From Stratiolaelaps scimitus (lineage: Eukaryota > Arthropoda > Arachnida > Mesostigmata > Laelapidae), in assembly GCA_019614645.1 (NCBI GenBank), contig JABWDB010000002.1:26711501-26775500 (forward strand): a DNA stretch of 64,000 bases, read 5' to 3'. The position numbers were made by a program, and so were the translations under genes. Below, in pieces: positions 1 through 11,421 of the stretch. The notes below the pieces were generated by a model. The model saw only the letters and a program-made list of their open reading frames with translations, was not told the DNA's origin and did not search any database. Within the stretch, counting starts at the first letter, position 1, and the number at the start of each line of letters is the position of its first letter.

Positions 1-480
1 TAAGCGAAGTGGCGTGCACAACACTAAAAGCCCCAGTTGCAGCGGTAACCAAGAGATGCTCGTGCCATAGACATGAATTAGCATGGGAACATTTCTACCT
101 CTTGAAAAAAAGTGCCATAGAGATTTCAGAGGTTCCTACTTCGAAAAGCAAGTCAAGGAGACGCAGAGACTGTGAAACTGGTATCCCGAGAACGAGAATA
201 GGACATGAGCTTCTCTCTCATGCTGAGAGATAAGTTCATCCTAGGAACGCGCAAAGACCTGAGAAGCGGTATTCCGCGAGGAGGACCACAAGAAATTGAC
301 CATCGATCAGGTCATGCGCGTATTAGAAACCTAGGAAGACAATGAGATGTCACTGCTGATAATTGAACGAGACAGAAAAGGAAGCAGCGCCATTAAACAA
401 CAGGACGATGACGTCGCATTAGTACGCCACAACTATGAACAAGAGCTGTAGTAGGATATACTACGGCATCAGTGGCTGAA
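1..480 (+). mobile_element. possible decayed retroelement (gag-like) segment
   Basis: This stretch is more GC-rich than the DNA that follows. It reads as short charged protein patches in two frames interrupted by stops, for example DKFILGTRKDLR near 229-264 and, in a shifted frame, LTIDQVMRVLE near 300-332. The pattern of a conserved 'K/R-F-x-x-G-x-x' patch followed by a leucine-rich helix recalls gag capsid regions of Ty3/gypsy-type LTR elements. That is only an impression: no protease, RT or LTR is visible. It could equally be another degraded coding sequence. Confidence 0.2.
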
Positions 481-1249
481 ATGAGCCGCACAAAACATGT
501 TTTAAAAATTTTGAAATTATAGGTGTTTAGATACTACTCATGTATTTTACTGAACCAAAGGGAGGTACTACCATAAAATCGTGGCGAGACAAATAAATGC
601 AACTGGAAACTAATATTTGAAAAAAGAAGACTGTTATACGCAAACAAAGGCAATAATCCGAATTCGTATGATGCGTTTGCACCAAGTGACGTGATGGGGA
701 TAAGAAGTAATCTATCCATTTGATTGTCAATACAGCAATGGTACGAAAGCTACAGATTGTTGTCAGCTGCGGTTGTAGCTAATGATTAGGTAGTTGGACA
801 TGACTCCCTACTGTAACATCAATAACTGCAATATTGTAAGGGAGTGAGATCTTGAGAGACCATGCTAATCTCAAGGTGGCCGCCTAGACAGCGCCCTCTG
901 TCGTCGAAATGACTCTGTGCATCAAAAGGCACAATGAATCAATCAGTCAACCCGTAACTTTGGTGCTGTACACATCCATGCGGAACAAGCTCGTTGCGTT
1001 GTATAACGGATTAATATGATGTTCAAAATATTGCATACGCCACTTGTAATGCATGACGCTCGGTCTAGATTGTTTTTTTTTTGTATTAAGAAAGGATTTC
1101 TTGGGCAAGGCGTAGCACACATGGAAAGCGAGATTCAATGACTCATGCGTTTGGGGTTGATGTTAGCCGTAAGTAACGCATCTAGTATAGATATTATTAT
1201 TATTATTACTATGTGCTATATCGCAGATCGATGTTTTCATAGGCTCGCA
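481..1249. other. intergenic, nothing recognised
   Basis: AT-rich DNA with no reading frame I can support. A short (ATT)n run lies at about 1191-1209, just before the transposase-like fragment. Confidence 0.6.
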
Positions 1250-1447
1250 ATGTTTAGCAGTGAAGACCATATCTGCTTATTGGAGGAAGAAAACATTAAC
1301 CGAGGAAATCATGTTTTAATCTGGCCTTCAATCGAGGAAGTGATCGACAAATTTCGTAAAGCAGGTTCCGTTTTGAGGATACAACGCGGATGGAAGAGGT
1401 ACGTATTAACAAATAATGAGTTCGTTACAGCAGCCTTAGAGGCTTAA
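1250..1447 (+). pseudogene. transposase-like helix-turn-helix (DUF4817-type) fragment, internally deleted
   Basis: The frame opens with MFSSEDHICLLEE and a following NRGN. It then jumps to IDKFRKAGSVLRIQRG followed by an EFVTAALEA tail and a stop at 1445-1447. Arthropod proteins with the DUF4817 or mariner/Tc1-like N-terminal helix-turn-helix domain start with a similar acidic 'SxEDRxxLL' helix, then a 'xxxNRGN' segment, then '(I/V)xKFxxTGSVxxxxRxGR' and an 'ExVxAVxxAV' helix. Here the residues expected between the first and second blocks are missing, and the basic GRPR-like turn reads GWKRYV, so the copy looks broken. No catalytic DDE/D domain follows. The frame is open from an ATG at 1145, but residues before 1250 look like ordinary translation of AT-rich DNA. 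I infer a dead relic, not a working gene. Confidence 0.45.
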
Positions 1448-4400
1448 AAGTGTCGGCCAAAGTGAAGACAGAAAATGCAGCTCATTTCTCGGCTATTGTA
1501 ACGTGACGGCAAAATGAAGGTTTCGTATGATTACCCCTACTGTAACAAAATAGTAGATGGTATAACCAACGACAACGCAGTGCTGATAGTGCGGACTCAT
1601 TAGTATCGATCTCACTAACATTCGCCTTCTGACTGATCTTTTTGAAAACTGTTCTTCACCTTAAAGCGAGCACGAGGCACAGCCCTCAGTATCATGGATT
1701 TGTATTCTAATATGTTTTGGTTTCCTCTAGCTTTCGAAACAACCTGAAACAGTTTGGAACTCGTAAACATAAATTGTGCCCGGGGGACACGCTCCTATTT
1801 TTCTAAATCGTCACCATCTTCAGCCGAACGTTAGAACGTTCGAATCTGTACACCTTGCATTGTGCTTATTTTCTGAGCTATTCGTAGTAAGCTGCTCAGG
1901 CTGACTTGACTTGCTTAATTTTAAATAGGTTTCATTAGCCGAAGAACAGAAATAAAAAGAAACTTCAAAATATAACTTAAATCCTCGCTGTTATTCATTG
2001 TTGTCAAACAAGTCCATGGTTCGGTTCTAAAGAGTACATTGGAATTAAAGCTCAAACTAAAACGGGGCACACTTGCTTCGCACTATGGCCTCTTGATTAA
2101 ACCTGTCAGACGTCGGCGTGCGTCGATCTGGAACGTGTCCAATACCGCAGGTAGTTACCGAGTGTGTCACTTCCGTTAGCAATAAGGTTTAACGTGCTTG
2201 ACCAAGTTCGTGCAGTCAAATGGTCTAGGAACAGTTAAAATACATTGTTAATGTACGGGATATTGGATGAGGAAAACAGTTTGGAAACCTGTTTGGGCGT
2301 TCTGGTACTCAGAAGTTCGGCGTATCACATGCGCATCTGCTAAATCTCTCCAATCCAAAGAAGTAAATGAACTCCATAGATCCGATGAACCGACTGCAAA
2401 TAACAATGTTCCAATGCTATACATTTTAAGAACACATGGTATACATTTTTACATCTAATCCATTCCGAAGTGCAATAGAAACTGCTTTTCTCTGGGGTTG
2501 CTCTTTGGTCAAGATGGACGAATAATTTTGCGCTGTCGTTGAGTAACGCAATCCGAGATTCAGGATTTACAACTCACCATTGACAGCTCAATTTTCTAAC
2601 AAAAAGTGTAAACATGCGGGCAGGCCATATATACTTTAAAACAAATGCCTTTGTGTATCAATATATATATATGTATATTGCGAAAACAATTATTATACCT
2701 AATTGATTTTTGCAAATATTTTGCAACATGGAAGCCCTGAATATTGACCTCCTTCAACATGCAATCGATCACCAAACTTTCAAATGGAAGTAATGTGTAT
2801 ATCTTTCAGGACAATCCGTCCTTTGTTTATCATTGATGTTCTTTCTCCCCCTCTGTATTATATGAGAGTCACTAGTGTGTCCCGCAGTTATTGACTCTTT
2901 ATTGAAAACATTTAGATATTATCGATGCGGCAGTTTTGTCTATTCGCTGTATGAATATAGAATAGAATACATTTTAATTTAATTGAATAGAATCACTACG
3001 CAATAATAGCTTACTATGATCTCATGTACAATTACCAGTAGTGTGAGGCTCTCTTCATGGGGATCTCAGGCAACTCAGCTCAGCGACTATCTTCGTTCGC
3101 GAAGTAAAGAGAAAAATTGTTGTGATTAATTTAGTGCAGTGGCATGCTGTATATACTATATATCCTGAGTGATACACCCCGGGTATGAGCTGACTTACTG
3201 TAGCCACGATGTCTAAATGATTTTGCCATTTATTTTGACGTGAACTGCAGTTCCGTCAATAAACCGCAATGTGAAGGAATATGTGAATAATCTTTGTAAA
3301 GCACTTAAGCGCTATTGAAGCCTATAACACGTTACCATTTTCGTCACTTTTTCAAGCCACCGTATCAGTCAGCTAATTTATTGTGCTGATTGCGACTATT
3401 CAAAGTTAATGTTACAAATTTCCTTTTCACATGTACCATGTGTCGATCGATGTCACATTCAACTCAACGTACTGACGAATAAAGATACTGATTGAAATAA
3501 ATTGACTCTTTGAGTGATCCACTCAATGATTATTGAGAGGTCATCAATTTGACAGGTCATTGTCTCACATCCAACCACTATCTATCCTACATTTTACTTC
3601 TCTCTCTCGAGGCGAGGTCATATGATGGCCGTCTGCTGTTCTGCTCTGAACTAAGCGCAGAATACCTCCAGGCAGTAAGAGTTATTATGAGAAGCAAAAA
3701 GTATATACACAAAAAAAGACTCTTCTCGGTGTCTTAACGAGCTCGGGCCAGGTGTTGCACTTAATGACAGAGTTTGAACCTCTTAATATAGCGCCATTCA
3801 ATATTTGATGCTTCGCTTGAGAAAGTTACATTGCCTTCTCGGGCTCACTCGTGGAACCTATATCGTTATTTTTTCATGAGTGTGACTTGCAGGGTCTCGA
3901 AATTCGAAGGAGAAAATACAGGAAAACGCCTAAGCAAGTTTAAGCAATAATAATATAATAATATAAAATACATCACAGACCTAAGATAGCTCAATGGGGC
4001 ACTGCTGCTTGATTGGTCTTATAATTTTTGGTTCGACTACTTAGGCTACTTACCAGCCCAAATCAGTCAATTAATACAGCCCTCCCTCGCCCTTATCAAA
4101 TAATCGATCTTTGACAATCGTCAATAGGCAACTAAATGAGAAGTGGCGCCTAAAGAGCTCGTTCGAGGTTTCAAACATCTAAGCGCAAGTTAGCACAAAT
4201 TCTACAACCATCCATCAATAATCAGAACGGGTAGACTTTCACTGTAGAATCATCAACTATTTTATATTTTTATAGCCTGCAATTTCGAATCAGGCCTTGC
4301 TCTGCACCTTCCATTTGGACGTGCCACTTTCCGAATGAAACTGATTGCAATGAAACCGAGACAGTTCTTTCTGGTTTTGTGTTTGTTTCGTCCTAATGAA

Positions 4401-4737
4401 TGTAAATAAATTTTGAATATCCTCAAAAAGCCGTCATCACTGAACGAGCCTGTACTATGTATGTGGATAGCTGAAACGTATCGCCCACTTGCAGCACACG
4501 CATAATATCTCGTTGGCATTTAGGTATTGATGGATGGCATGTGCAGGTAGTATCGAGCTGTTTTCTCGATGTTTGTACATCTCTAAGCGAGGAAGGCCTA
4601 TTGCGCAAGATCCTCGTCATTTAGAGGTTTATGTAAGAGTTTAATGTAAATTTCCAGCTCATTGATAACGAACTAACTGAAGGTAGTGTCAATCAGTCGG
4701 CGGAGCTGAGTTGACTAATTTGAATAGATATTCACCA
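1448..4737. other. intergenic, AT-rich, nothing recognised
   Basis: No splice-bounded coding frame or RNA gene is supported. The stretch holds a small TA run at about 2659-2681 and scattered short A/T runs. Confidence 0.6.
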
Positions 4738-4917
4738 TCGAGCCCAGTGGCGTGATACATCCGTGTGAGCTTTACAGCCAGAGGGGACACGTACGTAGGT
4801 GGACGGGGTTGAAGGTTGTGCTCGGTTACAGATTTTCAATTAGGTGTCCATCGAACGAAGCAATGCAAAAGCAATACCATGAATGTCAAATGTTTGGCTG
4901 AGAGTCCCATCGAAAAC
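4738..4917 (+). repeat. SINE-like dispersed repeat, copy A (diverged)
   Basis: It shares the order of blocks with copies at 17531 and 37030: a 'GTGGCGTG' head, a 'GGGGACACGTACGTAGGTGGACGGG' type centre, an 'AGCAATGCAAAAGCAATACC' block and a 'TGTTTGGCTGAGAGTCC' tail followed by GAAAAC. The tRNA-like B box seen in other copies is degraded here. Confidence 0.55.
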
Positions 4918-5225
4918 ACACAGACAGATGTTCGCTAAGATCCCTCGTGACAGAGGCCTTAGGAAGTTCAATTCCGTCCATAAGGTAGTTGAATTGAGAT
5001 GAGACCCATTTCACTACGAACCCATTTATGAGCTGAAAGTCACGGGTCGATTTAGATCGAGTAGCGAGTGATAGCCGTCAATGGCTTTGAGAATAACGAC
5101 CGAGAGAGTAAGCAAAAGTCCCCATAAGACATTTTATCGTTGGAAATCGTTCACATGCTACAGAATAATTTACATCTGTCGGTAGGTATGCGTTTATGTC
5201 CTGCACGAAGATTGCATACAGTAGT

Positions 5226-5309
5226 GCTATTGTAGATGCAATCTAGATGCAATCTATATATATATATAGATATATATATATAGATTGCATCTGCAATAAC
5301 AATAGTGGC
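5226..5309. repeat. foldback (inverted repeat) around a TA core
   Basis: The block AGATGCAATCT occurs twice in tandem (5234-5244 and 5245-5255). It is followed by a TA tract and then the reverse complement TAGATTGCATCT (5281-5292). Outside this, GCTATTGT (5226-5233) pairs with ACAATAGT (5299-5306). The result is a long hairpin with one arm duplicated. It may be a miniature foldback element or a slipped palindrome. Confidence 0.75.
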
Positions 5310-5445
5310 TATTGGCTTAAAGTGTGCGCGAACTAAATGTAAGCATTTTACGATGAGTAGAAACCGTATTGCGTAACCAAATTATCTAATTATGAACAAC
5401 TGTATTCATTCATCTCAAATAATTTCTTAATTCATTCTTCCTCAG

Positions 5446-5536
5446 GTTAAAGAGTCACCAACCGGGGGTGTTCTCGCCAATCATACCGCAATTCAACGAA
5501 ACACCGACTGTTCAATTGCAGTCCACCGATAGCAAG
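5446..5536 (+). CDS. orphan exon-like segment (speculative)
   Basis: A pyrimidine-rich tract ending CTTCCTCAG is followed by an open segment reading QPGVFSPIIPQFNETPTVQL and closed by AAG|GTATGTG, a good donor. Only one frame is open: the first base completes a split codon and the exon ends in phase 0. I do not recognise the protein and see no partner exon, so chance is a real possibility. Confidence 0.18.
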
Positions 5537-7099
5537 GTATGTGTGCTTTTTCAATTTCTATGTGGTTTTGTAAAATCATTTCTTTTACATAACCACTGCA
5601 GCCGACATGTAGCTTGTATGTTGTCCGTTCCCCCCACATCCAAATTATCCAAGTTATGGCACAATTCGAATTTCATGAATGTGTTTGATATCCAAATCGC
5701 AGGTGTTCCGCCAAGTACCTATAACCAACTCGGGTCAATTAGATACTGAGTTAAAACGTCCATTGTGTCTTCTATTACAATAGTCAAGTTAATCTATTTC
5801 AAAATGGGAATTATTCTCCCCCAGACGTGTTGTGAAAAAAAAAACTTTTTAACACCTCTTTCTCATTACTGTACCTAATCATATATAATTACTTAATGAT
5901 TACTGTCTCATATTAAATTATAGGCTAGTACAATTAGTCTGGCTCACATAATAGTATTCTGTACATGTAATATAGTTTATAGAGGTTGAGTAAATGTACA
6001 TCAATTGCCTGTTCCCATCGTAGGACAGCACAACAAAGAGGGTCGCCTACTGAAACGGGGTGAGCAACCAACGGGCTAGTTGATAGTTCAAACTTTGACG
6101 AAGCTGCGCTAAGCTAAAAGTAGTTATAGTATCATCCTCTATTGTTTGGAAGGCTGTAACATTAGAAGATATTCAAATGGTCACTCCCATAGCCACTTCA
6201 AAACAGTCACAGCGTCAACGAGCCGCAAATGCGTTTGTTGTGTGCGTTAGATTTTATTTATGTCATTTGCATTTATATAAATACAAAGTTTAAGTTCTAT
6301 ATATGCCACGCGGAGGAACTCGAACCTGCGGCCTCCGGATTTTTACAGCCAGATACTTAGTCACAGTTCAAGTCACCGCGCGAACGGGTATAAACTAAAG
6401 CAACTGAGAAATAGACACAGGTTGTGTCATTACGTCTAAACCTAATCCCGCTTTTGATAAGAAGGCTCGAAAAGTTGTTTTGCCATTAGCATGGGTGCAT
6501 CCAGTATCCAGATGGAGTGTGGCCGCTTTCGCCTATTCGGTAACGTTCGCCAAATGTCTCGAGCATTAAAGGGGATGTATCTGATGGGGGCTGTCATTTG
6601 GTTAGTATTAGCACCAGAGACGAGCTCCCTTTCGTGCATCGATCTGCTGGCGATTTGCGCGCCAGATCATCGTGAACAGCACCTGCTATCAGCCTTACCT
6701 CGTTTGCGAGTCAGGCAACTTGATCATCATTGCCACCAAAGTGCTCTGGTACGCATCGGACACGGCTAAGCGCTCCCCACTGAAGCTCAATGCGTGACTA
6801 GCACATCAGAAGCACCTGCGTTGATCCCCGCACCGCTGTAAATACTCAACAACACCCCTGGGTATCACAGGTCCAACTGCCTTCTAACATCTCTTTGTCA
6901 AGGACGCAATTCCAAGGCTAATACAGCCTTCCATTACTCCTCGGTTTCAATTCCACCATTATAGGAATGTTTCCGCTGATTCATTGTAAAAACATTCCTC
7001 TGAATGATTTTATGAACACAATACAAATTTTACCTTATTATTAGAGTTGTGGGGGGACATGGCACGCACGGACGGTCAAGTTTTCTTTTTATTTATCGC
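5537..7099. other. intergenic; locally GC-richer patch near 6480-6780
   Basis: Apart from the tRNA-like relic listed separately, I see no supported gene. 6480-6780 is noticeably more GC-rich and open on both strands, which might mark old mobile-element sequence, but I recognise no motif. Confidence 0.45.
6303..6385 (-). repeat. tRNA-like relic or SINE head
   Basis: Read on the minus strand, it contains GCAGGTTCGAGTTCC, a close match to the pol III B box / tRNA T-loop consensus GGTTCGANTCC. It is followed by CCGCGTGGC, which would be the 3' acceptor strand. The T-stem does not pair well and no matching 5' acceptor strand is present. A functional tRNA is therefore unlikely; a tRNA-derived repeat or pseudogene fits better. 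Confidence 0.35.
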
Positions 7100-10000
7100 A
7101 AGATAGGCGATGCATTAAATCTCTGACGGGATGCTGGCCATTTTCTCTATTCCGTAATAGATGAGGTATCTTAGTAGCGACTTCTCCGTCTCTATACGAG
7201 GGTGAGCAAGTCCCCATGCGACTCGCAATCGACGCGCTGCAACAGGCTTCACCGCAACAACTAGGACATCATCATCGAACTCGAGCGGGGGTCGGACCCA
7301 CTTACAGGTTTCAACATGGCAAAAAGCGGGCCATGATTGGGGCCATGATTGTGGGATGACTGAACGGCAATGTCGACTAGCAGCACTGGTCTCTTCGGAT
7401 CTCAACCGTCCCGATGGGCCCGAGTGTCAGTCCTCGATTCCAACGATCAACCTCGAAATCTCCCCGCGGACGTCCCCGCTGCCGTCGCTCCCCTGAGACG
7501 CTCGATTGCGGTTGCCTCGCGCTCTCCCTTCTTGCACCGCCGACGTTGGTGTCGCGGTCAGCTCCGGCCACTGGCCCTTACCCATCAACCAAAGTGGCCT
7601 TGGGAGGGAGTCAGCGCTCGAGCTGTGGATATAGCAGGTCCCCTCCGAGGCCGGGTGGCTGCTCTGACTTAGTCGTTTCGGCGACTAGTGGTCCGGCTGA
7701 AAGCGCTTGTTGTAGTATGGTAATAGCATACTATGTACTCTCCCGTAAGAGTTCCCTACCCTTCTGACCGGTCTTGCGCACGGCTAGCTAGCTGCTGCCG
7801 CCGCCGCCACTGCCTCGATCGCGGCAGTCCCATTCCAGGTTCCGATCCCAGTCGGCTCGTTGCTGCTGCTGCTGCTGTTCTACTCTCCCACTCTCGATGT
7901 GTTCCTTCGATCGAAAGGGTCGTCTTCGTGTCGTTCAAGTTCTGGCCGGCCAGCAATGGGGAACAAATAGGCAACAGCAGATATGATCTAACGGAGCCCA
8001 ATGGGAGGGATGACCGGTAGACGATATAACTTAAGGTTTATTTCCGGAACTGCCATTTCGCAATGTTTAAGTTCTCGTAATAAAATGTAAATAAGACTAA
8101 AGTGAAGGAATGACGGTGGCCGCCCGACATCAGTGACTGTTCTGTCCGTCCGTCTGCTTGTCTATCTTTCTATGATTGCCTTTTCGATGTATATGTATTG
8201 CGCTGCCTGAATTTGCCATTGCCCTTACCCGTCGTCGGATGGATGCATCCGACCCCTCGATCGGTCCGCCGGGCCCCTTATCCCTTGCTGGCTAGGAGTC
8301 TCTTGGCGACTTGTCCTTCTGCCCACGCGGTCCACGGGAGGCCGGAGGCGAACTCGTCAAGTGAGCCTTACCACCACCACCGCTATCCCGTCCCTACCCT
8401 CCTCTGCCGGTTGCAGCCCTCTCCCATCCAGGTGAACGGGCCTCCTACCGGCAGCGGCGGTGGAGGCAGTGGCGGTGGCCGGAGCAGCAGCAGCCGCGGC
8501 CTCAGCTTGCTTGCCAGTCGGTCTGTCTGTCTGACTGCCAGCCAGTGAACGAGTCCTACATGCACTACCATAGGCACCACAAGCATCGCAACCATCGGAG
8601 AACGGCAGACCAACGAAAGCAGCTGACTGAGTTCGTTGTTCGTCCGAAAGCCGCAATCGGCTTCTGCAGGGAGAGGCCTCTGGTAGTGAACAGTGGACCC
8701 ACACGAAAAAGCAGACAACACAAGCGAACGCGAACTACGGCAACTGCTTTTCTGTGCTGCTGCTACTGCTTTTCAGCCTATCTGGAATCTGGACGCCACT
8801 ACGAACTCTGGCTAGCACGCAACACAAAATGCAAGTAGTCTTGTTTCGTTGTAAAGAGGACAAGATCTGACATAGATGCATTGTAAACATCAGCCAATAC
8901 GCAGGCTTCGTTGACAGAGGTACCGGCACAGCCACCGTTGTTGTCCTCACTGCTGCTGCAAGTGCAGTAAACGGAGCACCAACGAACCCACCCGCAGGGC
9001 AGCCAGTGCGCTCACAACATTTGCAGCTGGACTGCTATCAGGACTGCAAGAAGGGTCGTCTGCAAAAAAGTTCGTTCAGTACTCGACGCCTCCACCACAT
9101 TGCAAAGATAGCAAAATATAGTGGAGAGAGAGAGAGACATAGAGACGGTGCATGCAGTAGAAATGTTATCGTTGACCGACGCTAACACAACAGATAAATG
9201 ACTATAGCACACGACGCCGATCGCGAATAACAAAGAAAAAGCTCCGGCGAATGACAGCGAGAAGGGGAGAGAAATTCACATTTTTGCCGATCTCTTGTCA
9301 CTCGATTTGCTGCAAGTTACCGTACGACGATTCGAAGAGTCGGCAACTAAGCAAACAACAACTGCAACGCAAAGGAGACGTCTGCCAGAGAATTGCTGAG
9401 TTCGACAACACTTTGGACGCGACATCCCGTGATAGGTGGTAAGGCTCTAAGGCGAGGCTGTGACTTACGTCGCTGCCACTACCGCAAATGCGTATGCCAG
9501 CCCATCACTTGTCTGTGAGTGTCTATCAGGAGGGAGAGATAGAAGTAACCTCACACGTTTACTCACTCATCTCGTGAATTAGATGACTTTGGTCTCATCT
9601 GATCAGTCAGTAGTACTCCGACGTCTCTATACGTCCAACCCAGAACAAGAGAACGAAGAGGACGCAGGCGGCGGAGCACGAGGACGAGAATAAGAAGAAA
9701 ACGACGAAATTACTCGAGATAAGAGATTACCGATTTGTTGAGGCGGTCTGGCAGATTAACTGCTGAGAGGCATCCAGCCGCCGAGAAAGAAACCAGATAG
9801 TCGAGTGACAAAGCGAGAGAGAGAGAGAACTAGCCCACTTCTAGTATCTCTTGCGAATTCATTGACTCACTGTACTCGAGGTACCTGGACACCCTCGGGA
9901 ACTCTGTAATCGAAGCGGCAGCAGTGGTGGCAACAAATACGACCGTGGAATTGGTCACACGGCCCTGGTGTTAACAACCGCTCACGGTGGCCGGTGGCGC

Positions 10001-10193
10001 TAGTCAGTGAGTCAGTCACACACGAGATAGCCCGCGCACAACAGAGCCAATCAGACGGCCGTCGCCGTGTGTCGCTACCGTAGGCGGCTGAAAAGATCTG
10101 CGTTCTCATCGCAACCACTGCCACCTCAACCACTGGCTGGCCGCTTGGTTGGTTCGTTGACGGGACCCAGTTTTCTTCTCGCCACTCTGCCAG

Positions 10194-10215
10194 CTGCTGC
10201 TGCTGCTGCTGCTGC
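10194..10215. repeat. (CTG)n microsatellite
   Basis: About seven perfect CTG units, then CTACTGCTGATGCTGG as a degenerate continuation, inside the GC-rich leader block. Confidence 0.9.
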
Positions 10216-10868
10216 TACTGCTGATGCTGGTGGGTATTCAGTCCCGTTTGGCGTCGGCGGCGGCGGCTGCTGCTCAACGATCAAGCGGGCCCAGGACCAG
10301 GCCCGCGACGAGTGGGCCACAGCCTGCCAGGCTCTGCCGGACCACCGACCAACCGAAATAACGGACTGACCAAAACAACCAACTGTTCGGCTGCCGCAGC
10401 GTCCGCCGTCTCTTTCGCAGAGCTGCCACACGACTACAACAACAACAACAACTACTACTACAGAAGAATAAGAAGAAGAGAACGACAGGAACCGGAAGGC
10501 ATCTGCGCTGGCCGGCGGAGAAGGAGAAATTGGCGCGCAGCAACAAACAGACGTCGCGAAACCGATCTCCGAATGCACCCAACAGCCTACCTACCTACAC
10601 TCGTCCGGGCAGAATCAGTGAACAGCAAATCTGTGGGTCGGACGCTACTGTCGCATGCACTCAGCTGGCAGAGCGGCCTACGAGACTGAGACATTGAGTC
10701 AGGCCCTGACCAGGACGACTCGCACAGTTACTCAGACGAATACTTGCACCGGGCAAATTCAACGAAGCTGCTGTGCCGCCCTGACACAGAGGCATACATG
10801 CAAACACACACACGCACACAACGTTGTACATCTACGCTCTCGCCAGCTTGTACACAAATAGAGGAAAT

Positions 10869-10905
10869 AGCAGCAGCAGCACCACCACCACCACCACCAA
10901 CAACC
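10869..10905. repeat. (AGC)n then (ACC)n compound microsatellite
   Basis: Runs of AGC followed by ACC and AAC triplets, in the putative 5' leader about 0.5 kb before the proposed start codon. Confidence 0.85.
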
Positions 10906-11300
10906 AACAAAAAGGTGTCTACCAGATATTGCAGAGAGACGAACGCGACCAGAGTTGGCTTTTTTGTTTGAGTCTTTATTGCCAACAGAACCAGCAACAG
11001 CGACCAGAAGTCAGTACATAAACTGTTCGGCATTCAGAAGAACAAGGCGAAGTTCTTGGAGACGTGAATAAAACACCCAGTTGACACATAAAACTGTCGA
11101 ACAGCTGAAAACGAAGGCGAAACTCACAGTGGAAGTCGTCACGGCTGTTGTGGCGTTAGTGACTGCTGCCCCCCCTGTGACGGTGGTGGTGAAATTTCGT
11201 GGCAACTCAATACTGTGCTCGTCCCGTGCACCTCGATACGGCCGTTGTGCTCTGTAGAAGTGATCTACTGTGGTGTCAGTGGCAATTGCGGTGATTATAC

Positions 11301-11322
11301 ACTGCACAGTGACTGCACAGTG
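11301..11322. repeat. two tandem 11-bp near-palindromic units
   Basis: ACTGCACAGTG occurs twice head to tail (11301-11311 and 11312-11322). Each unit is nearly self-complementary, and flanking bases extend the pairing (ATACACTG with CAGTGTAT). It lies about 90 nt before the proposed start codon, so it could form a 5'UTR hairpin or a paired protein-binding site. Confidence 0.8.
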
Positions 11323-11412
11323 TATCAACTCTTGCGTAGCTATCTGATCGAATCCGATTGGGGCGGTTGGTCCGCGGAACCGATACTATTCTCTACATCC
11401 CGGATAGAACCA

Positions 11413-11421
11413 ATGACGATG
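11413..11421 (+). CDS. calmodulin-like gene, proposed first coding exon (ATG ACG ATG)
   Basis: 11413 is the first ATG in a frame open from about 11215; the second ATG (11419) has the better context, with A at -3. The exon ends immediately before GTAAGTAAG, an ideal donor, in phase 0. The next exon also starts in phase 0 with GCA. Animal calmodulin genes classically have an intron right after the start codon, so the fit is good. The link across 16 kb is inferred from phase, position and the GC-rich block upstream, not from transcript data. Confidence 0.55.

Larger units (their letters stand above)
7100..11412 (+). promoter_or_regulatory. GC- and triplet-rich block: putative promoter and 5' leader of the calmodulin-like gene
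   Basis: Over about 4.3 kb the base composition rises and CTG/CAG, AAC/ACT, ACC and GA/CA simple repeats become common (for example 9124-9136, 9814-9828, 10194-10215, 10438-10455, 10806-10820, 10869-10905). Many frames are open on both strands because of composition; none shows a recognisable protein. The block ends at an ATG abutting a perfect donor, so I infer promoter plus untranslated leader. No TATA box or initiator can be chosen with confidence. Confidence 0.45.

Noticed and set aside
8198..8704. Long open frames on both strands of the GC-rich leader block
   Set aside because: They overlap in opposite directions, are dominated by repeated residues (Ser/Gly/Ala/Arg from CAG/CTG/GGC repeats) and show no family motif. 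Base composition explains them.
10126..10578. 150-codon minus-strand frame with poly-Val and poly-Ala
   Set aside because: The runs are translations of the GTT/CTG microsatellites; no start context, splice logic or homology.
11215..11412. N-terminal extension of the calmodulin-like protein
   Set aside because: The frame is open from 11215 but has no ATG before 11413, and the sequence is unlike any calmodulin N-terminus. A start at 11413 or 11419 fits the ancestral intron position.
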